Assembly (NCBI GenBank): GCA_964509545.1 | Contig: CAZDXQ010000064.1 | Span: 1 to 16,662 of the forward strand | Length of the DNA: 16,662 nucleotides | Source of the DNA: JADJWR01 sp964509545 | GTDB taxonomy: Bacteria; Pseudomonadota; Gammaproteobacteria; Burkholderiales; Burkholderiaceae_F | Reading direction: 5' to 3' | Shown here: in pieces, positions 9,314-16,604 of the stretch | Position numbering within the stretch: position 1 is the first letter of the stretch | Layout of the letters: each line of letters starts with the position of its first letter | Program-made: the position numbers and the translations under genes | Notes under the pieces: generated by a model | Seen by the model: only the letters and a program-made list of their open reading frames with translations | Told to the model about the DNA's origin: nothing | The model's database searches: none

Positions 9314-10536
9314 GGCTTGGCTCCGCTTGAGAGGCCGAGCATCGAGGGCGGCGCGACGGCAACCCGCAGTTCACGCGGCGTGCCGGCGGCCGCGCCGGCG
9401 GGTGCGGCGGCCGGCGGCGCGGCCTGTGCCGCGGCTTCCTGTTGCACAGTGCCGGCGACCGGCCGGGGTCGGCGCAGTTTCCCGGCCAGTCCCATCAGTC
9501 CGCGCGGCAGCAGCAGGGTCACCAGCACGAACAGGCCGCCGAGGAAATACAGCCAGTACTCCGGATAGGCCACCGTGAACCAGCTTTTCGCGCCGTTGAC
9601 GGCGAAGGCGCCGAGGATCGGGCCGAACAGGGTGCCGCGGCCGCCAACCGCGGCCCAGATGGCGATCTCGATCGAGTTGGCCGGGCTCATCTCGCTCGGG
9701 TTGATGATGCCGACCTGCGGCACATAAAGCGCGCCGGCGATGCCGCTCATCATTGCCGCGGCGGTCCAGACGAAGAGCTTGAAGGAAAGGGTGCGGTAGC
9801 CGAGGAACATCAGCCGCGATTCCTGGTCGCGGATCGCGGTGAGCACGCGGCCGAGCTTGCTCGTGACGATCCAGCGCGCCAGCAGCAGCGCAGCGAGCAG
9901 GTACAGGCCCGAGAGCACGTACAGCACGGTGCGCATCTCGGGCGCGGTGATCGGATAGCCGAGGATCCGCTTGAAGTCGGTGAAGCCGTTGTTGCCGCCG
10001 AATCCCATGTCGTTGCGGAAGAAGGCAAGCATCGCGGCGAAGGTCAGCGCCTGCGTGATGATCGAGAAGTACACGCCCTTGATGCGCGAGCGGAAGGCAA
10101 AGAAGCCGAAGACGAAAGCCAGCAGTCCCGGCGCGGCCACGACGAGAAACAGCGCCCACAGGAACGAGTCGCTGCCGGCCCAGTACCAGGGCAGTTCCTT
10201 CCAGTCGAGGAACACCATGAAGTCGGGCAGGTCGGCGCCGTAGACGCCGTCGCGGCCGATCTGCCGCATCAGGTACATGCCGAAGGCGTAGCCGCCAAGG
10301 GCGAAGAACAATCCCTGGCCGAGCGAAAGAATGCCCGTGTAGCCCCAGATCAGGTCCATCGCCAGCGCCACCACCGCGTAGCACATGAACTTGCCGACGA
10401 GCGTGATCCAGAAGCTCGACACGTGAAGCGCATGGCCGGCCGGCACCGCCAGGTGCAGCACCGGCAGCACGACGAGCAGCGCCGCTGCCGCCGCGAAGAT
10501 CGCCGTCCACACGCGCAGCGGAAAAAGGCGGGTCAT
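9310..10536 (-). CDS. urtC: Urea ABC transporter permease UrtC
   Basis: UrtC is an inner-membrane permease of the LivM type that pairs with UrtB to form the urea channel. The protein has 408 residues from the ATG at 10536, which opens the conserved MTRLFPLRVW followed by the first hydrophobic helix. Further helices are visible throughout, with ALAMDLIWGYTGILSLGQG and FRSRIKGVYFSIITQALTFA as typical family stretches. The last 55 residues or so form an Ala/Pro-rich tail after LPRGLMGLAGKL, probably cytoplasmic and unstructured. The open frame upstream of 10536 runs into an inverted repeat and is not believed to be coding. The start lacks a clear ribosome binding site. Confidence 0.96.
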   Translation of the reverse strand: MTRLFPLRVWTAIFAAAAALLVVLPVLHLAVPAGHALHVSSFWITLVGKFMCYAVVALAMDLIWGYTGILSLGQGLFFALGGYAFGMYLMRQIGRDGVYGADLPDFMVFLDWKELPWYWAGSDSFLWALFLVVAAPGLLAFVFGFFAFRSRIKGVYFSIITQALTFAAMLAFFRNDMGFGGNNGFTDFKRILGYPITAPEMRTVLYVLSGLYLLAALLLARWIVTSKLGRVLTAIRDQESRLMFLGYRTLSFKLFVWTAAAMMSGIAGALYVPQVGIINPSEMSPANSIEIAIWAAVGGRGTLFGPILGAFAVNGAKSWFTVAYPEYWLYFLGGLFVLVTLLLPRGLMGLAGKLRRPRPVAGTVQQEAAAQAAPPAAAPAGAAAGTPRELRVAVAPPSMLGLSSGAKP

Positions 10537-10553
10537 GGGAGAACAGGCATTCG

Positions 10554-10697
10554 CCACGGATGCACACGGATGAATACGGATTTTTCGTTCAGCGAATGCG
10601 CCGGCGTTGCCAGCGCCATGGCGCCGCGGCACCGGTCCGCAGAAAGAACAGGCGATTTCATGTTCCTGAATCCGTGTTCATCCGTGTCCATCCGTGG
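10554..10697. repeat. Long inverted repeat between urtB and urtC
   Basis: Two 29-base arms, 10554-10582 and 10669-10697, are inverted copies that match at 27 of 29 positions and are separated by 86 bases. Each arm is itself built of three ACGGAT-containing units (CACGGATG, CACACGGATG, AATACGGAT in the left arm). The pair fills most of the 176-nt gap between urtB and urtC and can form a long mRNA hairpin. I recall similar ACGGATG-type motifs from other bacterial genomes, so this may be a dispersed element; I know no function for it. Confidence 0.8.
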
Positions 10698-10712
10698 CAG
10701 AAGTCTTTACCG

Positions 10713-12323
10713 TCATGCCTCGGCGCTGCGTCCCTTCAGCGCGAACAGCCCCTGCGGACGTTTCTGGATGAACAGGATGATGAAGACGAGAACCATGATC
10801 TTGGCCAGCACGGCGCCCGACCACGGCTCGAGGAACTTGGCGATCGATCCCAGCCCGAGCGCGGCGATCACCGTGCCGGCGAGCTGGCCGACGCCGCCGA
10901 GCACGACGACCATGAAGCTGTCGACGATGTACCCCTGGCCAAGGTCGGGGCCGACATTGCCGACCTGGCTCAGCGCCACGCCGCCCAGGCCGGCCACGCC
11001 GGAACCCAGGCCGAAGGTCAGCATGTCGACGCGATGCGTCGGCACGCCGGTGCAACTGGCCATGGCCCGGTTCTGCGTCACGCCGCGCACGAACAGCCCG
11101 AGCCGCGTGCGGTTGATCACCAGCCACACCGCAGCGAGCACCAGCAGGGCAAAGCCGATGATCACCATGCGGTTGTACGGCAGCACGTAGCCGCCGGCCA
11201 GACTGATGCCGCCGGACAGCCAGCTCGGGTTCTCGACCTCGACGTTCTGCGCGCCGAAGATCGTGCGGCTGGCCTGGATCAGCAGCAAGCTGATGCCCCA
11301 GGTGGTCAGCAGCGTCTCCAGCGGCCGGCCGTAAAGGAAGCGCAGCACCGACCGTTCGAGAGCCATGCCAATCGCGGCGGTGACGACGAACGCCACCGGC
11401 AGGGCCGCCACGACGTACCAGTCGAACGCGCCGGGAAGATGGCTGCGGAACAGTCCCTGCACGACGAATGTCGCATAGGCACCGATCATCAGGAATTCGC
11501 CGTGCGCCATGTTGATGATGCCCATCAGCCCGTAGGTGATGGCCAGGCCGAGCGCGGCGAGAAGCAGGATCGAGCCCAGGCTCATGCCGGAGAACAGCGC
11601 CAGCCCCATCTCGGTCCTCAACAGGCGGTCGTTGATCGCGTTCAGCGACGCCTGCGCCACCGCGCGCACGGACTCGTCGGGTTCGGCATAGCTGCCGTCC
11701 TTGCCGCGCGTGACCATCGTCGCCAGCATCTGCCGCACCTGCGGATCGGTGCTGGCGGCGAGCCGCTGCGCAGCCTTGATGCGCTGCGCCGGATCGCTGG
11801 AGCGGATCGCCAGCGACGCCGCCGCGAGTTCGAGAATGGCGCGGATCTCGGCGTCGCTTTCCCTGTTCGCTGCGGCTTCGATGATCGGAGCCGCGTCGTC
11901 GTTGTCGGAACCCTGCAGTTCGCGCGCGGCGCCGAGCCTCGTTGCGCGATCCGGGCTGCCGAGCTTCAGCGCCGCGATGGCCGAGGCGATTTCGCCGCGG
12001 ATGCGGTTGTTGACGATGACCGCTTCGAGGTTGGCCGGCGCGGCGCCGAGCTTCCCGCCGGTGGCGGCATCCAGCATCTGCCCGTCGGCGACGATCACGG
12101 CCCGCTTGCCGCCGTCGATCACGGCCAGGGACTCATCGCCGAGCGCGCGCAGGACCTCGATCGCGCGCGAATCCTGCGACAGGGCGAGCTTGCGCACCGC
12201 CTCGATCCTGGCCTCGGAGTCCTCCGCCCCGAGTTGCGCGAGCAGCATCGGATCCAGCGCCGCCCACGCCGGCGCGGACAGCGTGAGCAACACAAGGGCG
12301 ACGAGGCGATACACGAGATCCAT
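10713..12323 (-). CDS. urtB: Urea ABC transporter permease UrtB
   Basis: UrtB is the LivH-type inner-membrane permease of the urea importer. The protein has 536 residues. A signal peptide (about 1-21, ending PAWA) is followed by a helical, HEAT-like repeat region to about 230, expected in the periplasm and characteristic of UrtB. The permease domain starts near 238 (MGLALFSGMSLGSILLLAALG), with NMAHGEFLMIGAYA and the EAA-like ending FIILFIQKRPQGLFALKGR. The ATG at 12323 is preferred over one at 12383 because it directly opens the signal sequence. It is separated from urtA by 210 nt of hairpin-forming sequence and from urtC by an inverted repeat. Confidence 0.96.
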   Translation of the reverse strand: MDLVYRLVALVLLTLSAPAWAALDPMLLAQLGAEDSEARIEAVRKLALSQDSRAIEVLRALGDESLAVIDGGKRAVIVADGQMLDAATGGKLGAAPANLEAVIVNNRIRGEIASAIAALKLGSPDRATRLGAARELQGSDNDDAAPIIEAAANRESDAEIRAILELAAASLAIRSSDPAQRIKAAQRLAASTDPQVRQMLATMVTRGKDGSYAEPDESVRAVAQASLNAINDRLLRTEMGLALFSGMSLGSILLLAALGLAITYGLMGIINMAHGEFLMIGAYATFVVQGLFRSHLPGAFDWYVVAALPVAFVVTAAIGMALERSVLRFLYGRPLETLLTTWGISLLLIQASRTIFGAQNVEVENPSWLSGGISLAGGYVLPYNRMVIIGFALLVLAAVWLVINRTRLGLFVRGVTQNRAMASCTGVPTHRVDMLTFGLGSGVAGLGGVALSQVGNVGPDLGQGYIVDSFMVVVLGGVGQLAGTVIAALGLGSIAKFLEPWSGAVLAKIMVLVFIILFIQKRPQGLFALKGRSAEA

Positions 12324-12382
12324 TGCCAGCGCGTCAACGACTTCGCAAAGGGGTAGACGGGTCGCAATTGGGCGCACGGTCA

Positions 12383-12406
12383 CCCTCCCCCGCTCGCGGG
12401 GGAGGG
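12383..12406. repeat. Perfect palindrome (REP-like) in the urtA-urtB gap
   Basis: The 10-base arm CCCTCCCCCG, a CTCG loop and the exact reverse complement CGGGGGAGGG make a perfect hairpin, followed by CCGGGGTAGGGG. This phrase resembles a dispersed intergenic motif of GC-rich proteobacteria. It lies 60 nt upstream of urtB. Confidence 0.75.
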
Positions 12407-12435
12407 CCGGGGTAGGGGCGCGTGTCTTTTGCCAT

Positions 12436-12470
12436 CGGGCCGCCCGCCCGGCCGCCCGAAGGGCGGCCCG
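12436..12470. repeat. GC-rich hairpin in the urtA-urtB gap
   Basis: Arms CGGGCCGCCC (12436-12445) and GGGCGGCCCG (12461-12470) are exact reverse complements. A competing hairpin, GGCCGCCC-GAA-GGGCGGCC, uses 12450-12468, so the RNA could switch between two folds. No reading frame of interest crosses it. Confidence 0.6.
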
Positions 12471-12481
12471 CCGATCCGAGC

Positions 12482-12530
12482 CGCTTTGCGTGCACGTGCG
12501 GGCGCGAAGCGCTCGCGTACACGCAAAGCG
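12482..12530 (-). terminator. Hairpin directly after urtA: attenuator or 3'-end stabiliser
   Basis: Arms CGCTTTGCGTG (12482-12492) and CACGCAAAGCG (12520-12530) are exact 11-bp reverse complements, extended inside by a few more pairs after one mismatch. The structure begins three bases after the urtA stop. It has no clear T-tract, so full rho-independent termination is unlikely. Partial termination or protection of the urtA mRNA would give more binding protein than permease, a common pattern in ABC importer operons; this is inference. Confidence 0.5.
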
Positions 12531-12533
12531 CTA

Positions 12534-13790
12534 TCACGCCAGGCTCTCCACCTTCTTCTCGTTGCCGGGGATGAACGGGCTCCAAGGCTGCGCGCGGATC
12601 GGGCCTTTGGTCTTCCACACGACGTTGAACTGGCCGTCGGCGCGCACCTCGCCGATGAACACCGGCTTGTGCAGATGGTGGTTCTTCTCGTCCATCTTCA
12701 CCTTCATCCCGCACGGCGCATCGAAGCTCTGGCCCTCGACGGCCTTGATCACCGGCTCGATGTCGGTGGTCTTCGCCTTCTCCACCGCCTGCTTCCACAT
12801 GTGGATGCCGATGTAGGTGGCTTCCATCGGATCGTTGGTCACCACCTTGTCGGCGTTGGGCAGCTTGGCCTTCACGGCCCAGTCCTTGTACATCCTGATG
12901 AAGGCGTCGTTGGCCGGGTTCTTCAGGCTCATGAAGTAGTTCCACGCCGCCAGGTGCCCGACGAGCGGTTTCGTATCGACGCCGCGCAGTTCCTCCTCGC
13001 CGACCGAGAACGCCACCACCGGTACGTCCTTGGCCTTCAGGCCGGCGTTGCCCAGTTCCTTGTAGAAGGGCACGTTCGAATCGCCGTTGATGGTCGAGAT
13101 CACGCAGGTCTTGCCGCCGCCGGCGAACTTCTTGACGTTGGCGACGATGGTCTGGTAGTCGGCGTGGCCGAACGGGGTGTAGATCTCCTCGATGTCCTTC
13201 TCGGCCACGCCCTTGGCCTTGAGGAAGGCGCGCAGGATCTTGTTGGTCGTGCGCGGATAGACGTAGTCGGTGCCGAGCAGGAAAAAGCGCTTGGCAGCAC
13301 CGCCTTCCTTGCTCATCAGGTACTCGGTGGCCGGGATCGCCTGCTGGTTCGGCGCCGCGCCGGTGTAAAAGACGTTCTTCTCCAGCTCCTCGCCCTCGTA
13401 CTGCACCGGATAGAAGAGCAGGTGATTCAGTTCCTTGAACACCGGCAGCACGCTCTTGCGCGAGACGCTGGTCCAGCAGCCGAACACGACGTTGACCTTG
13501 TCCTGCGTGATCAGCTGCCGCGCCTTCTCGGCGAACAGCGGCCAGTTGGAGGCCGGATCGACCACCACCGGTTCCAGCGGCCGGCCCATCACCCCGCCCT
13601 TGGCGTTGATGTCGGCGATGGTCATCAGCGCCGTTTCCTTCAGCGCCGTCTCGCTGATCGCCATCGTTCCCGACAGCGAATGCAGGATGCCGACCTTGAT
13701 CGGCGTCTTGCTCTGGCCATAAGCGGCCGAGATCCAGCTGCTGCTCAGCGCTGCCGCGCCAGCGACCTGCAGAAAATGCCTGCGTTGCAT
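12534..13790 (-). CDS. urtA: Urea ABC transporter substrate-binding protein UrtA
   Basis: UrtA is the periplasmic urea-binding protein, type-1 periplasmic binding fold. It has 418 residues. The N-terminus MQRRHFLQVAGAAAL carries a twin-arginine motif (RRHFL), so export in folded form by Tat is likely; cleavage is expected near residue 25. The mature protein starts with IKVGILHSLSGTMAISE. VVFGCWTSVSRKSVLPVFKE, LLFYPVQYEGEE and FGHADYQTIV are typical of UrtA rather than of branched-chain amino-acid binding proteins. A strong ribosome binding site lies five bases before the ATG. It is the first gene of the block, behind a candidate sigma-54 promoter, and is followed by a hairpin. Confidence 0.98.
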   Translation of the reverse strand: MQRRHFLQVAGAAALSSSWISAAYGQSKTPIKVGILHSLSGTMAISETALKETALMTIADINAKGGVMGRPLEPVVVDPASNWPLFAEKARQLITQDKVNVVFGCWTSVSRKSVLPVFKELNHLLFYPVQYEGEELEKNVFYTGAAPNQQAIPATEYLMSKEGGAAKRFFLLGTDYVYPRTTNKILRAFLKAKGVAEKDIEEIYTPFGHADYQTIVANVKKFAGGGKTCVISTINGDSNVPFYKELGNAGLKAKDVPVVAFSVGEEELRGVDTKPLVGHLAAWNYFMSLKNPANDAFIRMYKDWAVKAKLPNADKVVTNDPMEATYIGIHMWKQAVEKAKTTDIEPVIKAVEGQSFDAPCGMKVKMDEKNHHLHKPVFIGEVRADGQFNVVWKTKGPIRAQPWSPFIPGNEKKVESLA

Positions 13791-13795
13791 GACTA

Positions 13796-13802
13796 CCCTC
13801 CC
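13796..13802 (-). promoter_or_regulatory. Ribosome binding site of urtA
   Basis: On the minus strand GGGAGGG lies five bases before the urtA ATG. It is the strongest Shine-Dalgarno sequence in the block and suits a highly expressed binding protein. Confidence 0.75.
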
Positions 13803-13853
13803 GTGGAGATGAATGCGCAGCAGGACTGTGCGCGCCGCGCCGCGGGTCAGGTA

Positions 13854-13869
13854 TTCAAGGTTCGTGCCA
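13854..13869 (-). promoter_or_regulatory. Sigma-54 (-24/-12) promoter candidate for urtA
   Basis: The minus strand reads TGGCACGAACCTTGAA. Against the sigma-54 consensus TGGCACG-N4-TTGCW, the -24 half is perfect, the spacing is exact, and the -12 half differs at one base (TTGAA for TTGCA). The predicted transcript would start near 13843 and have a leader of about 53 bases before urtA. Urea uptake genes are known in several bacteria to depend on nitrogen control, which fits. Confidence 0.65.
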
Positions 13870-13929
13870 AGCGCTTCGGCAGCCGATCGGCCGTTGAAGT
13901 GGCGACGCGCGCACGTTCACGCCGCGATT

Positions 13930-13946
13930 TGCACGATCGCAGTGCA
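13930..13946. promoter_or_regulatory. NtrC-type binding site (strong)
   Basis: TGCACGATCGCAGTGCA is a 17-bp palindrome of the form TGCAC-N7-GTGCA, the layout of enterobacterial NtrC sites such as those at glnA. Its centre lies about 95 bp upstream of the predicted urtA start, a normal enhancer position for a sigma-54 promoter. Which regulator binds here is inference. Confidence 0.6.
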
Positions 13947-13961
13947 GCAGCGATCCAAGCG

Positions 13962-13978
13962 CGCGCCATCGGAGTGCG
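13962..13978. promoter_or_regulatory. NtrC-type binding site (weak second copy)
   Basis: CGCGCCATCGGAGTGCG matches seven of the ten arm positions of TGCAC-N7-GTGCA. Its centre is 32 bp from the strong site, three helical turns, which is the spacing of paired NtrC sites upstream of E. coli glnA. Alone it would not be convincing. Confidence 0.35.
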
Positions 13979-14125
13979 AAGCCCAGATGCCGCTTGCGTT
14001 CAGCGCAACTGCCGCGTCGGCGGGAAGCAACGCGCGTTCGAGCTTGCGTAGCACGCGAAGCCGATCTGCATTGCGCCTACACTCGGCACAGCGACATCCG
14101 GTCAGCAAGACTCGGCTCAACCTTC

Positions 14126-16057
14126 ATGGCGACAGCGTTCGACGACGAAGCGCGATCCGCCGGCAACGACACGGCTCTCGGTTTTCTGCTCACCGTGGCG
14201 GCCGGCCGGCTGGTCAAGGATGACGACCCGGCCGCTTTCGCCGACTGGTTCGTCAAGGCAGCGCCGACGCTGATGCCGGAGCTTTTCGGCAAGGCAAGGG
14301 ATCCGGCCCACTTCGCCCGAGTGCTCGCGCGCGGCCTGTACGGCATCACGCCATTGCCTCGCCACGGTTACGTGGCGCAACGCCTGCCTCAACCCGGCCG
14401 CAACGAGCCTTGCTTCTGCGGCTCGGGGCGCAAGTACAAGCAGTGCTGCGCGCAGTTCGACAGCACGATGCCGTTTCCCGAAGTGAACATGCTGCGCTAC
14501 GTGCTCGACGCGTCGTCGCGCGAGGTCTTCGTGGCGCTGCCGGCATCGCGCGTGCGCATCGACGCCGTGGCCGACACGGCGCGGCAATGGCTCGACGAGG
14601 GTCGCGACAAGCAGGTGGTGGCGCTGCTGGAGCCCTGGTTCGGCGGCGCCGCGCCGCTCGGCAGTCGTCTCGAAATCCTGTTCGACACGCTGATGGATGC
14701 CTACCTGCAACTGGGCAGGCCGCGCAAGCGCAAGGCGCTGATCGAAACGGTACTGGCCCGCGGCGACCGCCAGTTGCAGAGCGCCGCCTGGCAGCGCCGC
14801 GCCGTGATGGCATCCGACCAGGGCCAGCACGAGCCCGCGTTCGAAGCCTTCCGCGAGGCGCAGCGCCTGGATCCCGATGCGCCGTCGCTGACACATCTGG
14901 AGATCATGTTGTTGATCGGCGCCGGCCGCATGCAGCAGGCGCGCGAACGCGCAAAGTTCTGGCTCGCCCGCGCGCAGCGCGACCGCGACTTCCCGCCACC
15001 GTTGCTCGACCTGCTGCGTCGGGCCGCCGAAGATCCGGCCGAGGCGGTGCTCGACGTTCAGGAGCGCCGGGTGCCGGCGCTGGCGACGCTGCGGGCGTTG
15101 CTGCGCGAGGTGCCACCGCCGGAAGTCCGCCACGATGTCATGCTCGACACCGATGGAATCGGCCACCTGCGAGCGCAGCCGCCGCTGGCCAAGGCGGAAG
15201 CGAAGTGGCGCAAGCACTTCGTGCAGGCCAAGCCGCCGCTCACCGCGCTCGGCGGGGACAACGCCGTCGCCTTCGCCGACAGCGACAAGTGGCTGGCGCT
15301 GCTGAAGCGCGAGCCGCTGTTGTGGCAGAGCTTCGACGTGCTCGACGATCTGGCGATGGCCGTGCGGGCGCTGGGGCTGCTCGGCGCCGAACACGCGATC
15401 ATGGTGCCGCTGCTCGACCGCGCCGTCGCCCTTCTTCGCCTGCACGTCGAAGCCAGCGGCGCGCGGCAATTGCCGTGGGGTTTCGTGGAAAATCGACCGG
15501 CGCTGCGCTCGCTCGCGACCCGCGTGCATCACGCGCTCGATGAAGGCGACCGCGAAACAGCCCTCCGCCTGGCGCGCTGGCTGGTCCTCGACCTGAATCC
15601 GAACGACAACCACGGCCTGCGCGGAGCGCTGATGCGGCTCTACGTAGAAGGCGGCAGCTACGACGATGCGATCGCGCTCGGCCGGCGTTATCCGGGCGAC
15701 TTTGCCGAGCTGACGCTGACCCACGTGCTGGCGCTTTACTGCGCCGGCCAGACCGAGGAGGCCGCCGCCGCGTTACGGACTGCCGCCGCCGTCCACACGC
15801 GCGCCGTCAAGACGCTGTTGGCCGAGAAGGCCAGGCCGCCGAAGAGCGATGCGTTCGGCATCGCCGTGGGCGGCGCCGAGGAGGCCTGGCTGTATCGCGA
15901 AGCGCACCGGGACCTCTGGCGCGAACGAGGGGCGCTGGCCTGGGCCGCCGACGAGCTGGCGCGGTGGCGGCCGCGCAAACGCGCCGGAAAATCCAGACAC
16001 GATTCGCCGGTTCAGTCCGACACGCAGATCGAGTTGCCGCTTGCGAAGGACGATTGA
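14126..16057 (+). CDS. SEC-C zinc-motif protein of unknown function
   Basis: This gene encodes 643 residues in the cytoplasm, with no signal peptide. A SEC-C zinc motif lies at 91-108 (GRNEPCFCGSGRKYKQCC), with ligands Cys96, Cys98, Cys107 and Cys108; in SecA this motif binds zinc and contacts SecB and ribosomes. Residues 1-80 are a helical lead-in. The long remainder is helical, with TPR-like stretches around 225-300 (SAAWQRRAVMASDQGQHEPAFEAFREAQRLDPDAPS) and again around 515-590. The role is unknown; an adaptor or protein-quality function is only a guess. The ATG at 14126 is chosen because the conserved-looking protein starts there; the frame is open to 13994 but that part is Arg-rich and overlaps the regulatory region. 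It is divergent from urtA. Confidence 0.85.
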   Translation: MATAFDDEARSAGNDTALGFLLTVAAGRLVKDDDPAAFADWFVKAAPTLMPELFGKARDPAHFARVLARGLYGITPLPRHGYVAQRLPQPGRNEPCFCGSGRKYKQCCAQFDSTMPFPEVNMLRYVLDASSREVFVALPASRVRIDAVADTARQWLDEGRDKQVVALLEPWFGGAAPLGSRLEILFDTLMDAYLQLGRPRKRKALIETVLARGDRQLQSAAWQRRAVMASDQGQHEPAFEAFREAQRLDPDAPSLTHLEIMLLIGAGRMQQARERAKFWLARAQRDRDFPPPLLDLLRRAAEDPAEAVLDVQERRVPALATLRALLREVPPPEVRHDVMLDTDGIGHLRAQPPLAKAEAKWRKHFVQAKPPLTALGGDNAVAFADSDKWLALLKREPLLWQSFDVLDDLAMAVRALGLLGAEHAIMVPLLDRAVALLRLHVEASGARQLPWGFVENRPALRSLATRVHHALDEGDRETALRLARWLVLDLNPNDNHGLRGALMRLYVEGGSYDDAIALGRRYPGDFAELTLTHVLALYCAGQTEEAAAALRTAAAVHTRAVKTLLAEKARPPKSDAFGIAVGGAEEAWLYREAHRDLWRERGALAWAADELARWRPRKRAGKSRHDSPVQSDTQIELPLAKDD

Positions 16058-16069
16058 GTGGCCGCATTC

Positions 16070-16604
16070 GTCATCGCGGCGGCCGCGATCGACGACGCGA
16101 CCGACGCCTGTCGGCAGCGGCGAGTCGACCGTCGACTCGATCATCTGCGTGGCGACGATCACCAGCCTGCCGAGGCGGCTGCAGGTGCGGATCACGCGCT
16201 CCTGGATTGCCGGCACGCGCTCGGCCGGCAGTTCGGCGCCGAGGTCGCCGCGCGCCACCATCACCGCGTCGGACAGCAGCGCTATTTCCTGCAGCGCCTC
16301 GACCGCCGACGGCTTCGCAAGCTTGCATACGACGCCGGCGCGGCCGTCGATCAGCGCGCGGGCCTCGGTCACGTCGGCCGGCCGCTGCACGAACGACAGC
16401 GCGATCCCGTCGGCGCCCGGTTCGAGCGCCAGATCAAGGTCGCGCCAGCCGCTGCCCCTCGGCCAGTTGCACCGGTCCGTCGGCAAACGTGCCGACACGC
16501 AGCTTGGGTCCCTGTAGGTCGGCGAGGATGCCGATCGGCCGCTCGAACTCCTTCTCCAGCGCGCGTATCACGGCAAAGCGGTGGCGATGATCGTCATGCG
16601 TGCC
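16070..16604 (-). pseudogene. pyk: Decayed pyruvate kinase fragment
   Basis: Two pieces in different frames read as pyruvate kinase. Piece one, 16604 to 16449, matches the N-terminal region from GTHDDHRHRFAVIRALEKE through ILADLQGPKLRVGTF to VQLAEGQR, and lacks the first 40 or so residues. Piece two, 16441 to about 16109, continues as DLDLALEPGADGIALSFVQRP, DAVMVARGDLGAELP and VATQMIESTVDSPLPT. Between them most of the B domain (roughly 70 residues) is missing and the frame changes. After 16109 a further frameshift leaves a remnant like the EASDVATA segment, and the rest of the barrel and the C-terminal domain are absent. The KIEKP motif is altered to KLAKP. The protein cannot be functional. 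The exact ends are uncertain. Confidence 0.85.

Larger units (their letters stand above)
13791..14125. other. Divergent regulatory region between urtA and the SEC-C gene
   Basis: These 335 bases hold no convincing gene. They contain the urtA ribosome binding site, a small hairpin GCGCA/TGCGC (13815-13833) inside the predicted urtA leader, a sigma-54 promoter candidate (13854-13869) and one strong plus one weak NtrC-type palindrome (13930-13978). For the plus-strand gene there is only a possible -10 box, TACACT at 14078-14083, without a good -35. Confidence 0.6.

Noticed and set aside
9442..12356. Two long plus-strand open frames (582 and 598 codons) antisense to urtC and urtB
   Set aside because: The minus-strand frames encode clear UrtB and UrtC permeases; the antisense translations are rich in Arg, Gln and His and lack any motif.
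13994..14125. 44-residue N-terminal extension of the SEC-C protein
   Set aside because: The extension is Arg-rich, has no ribosome binding site and overlaps the divergent regulatory region.
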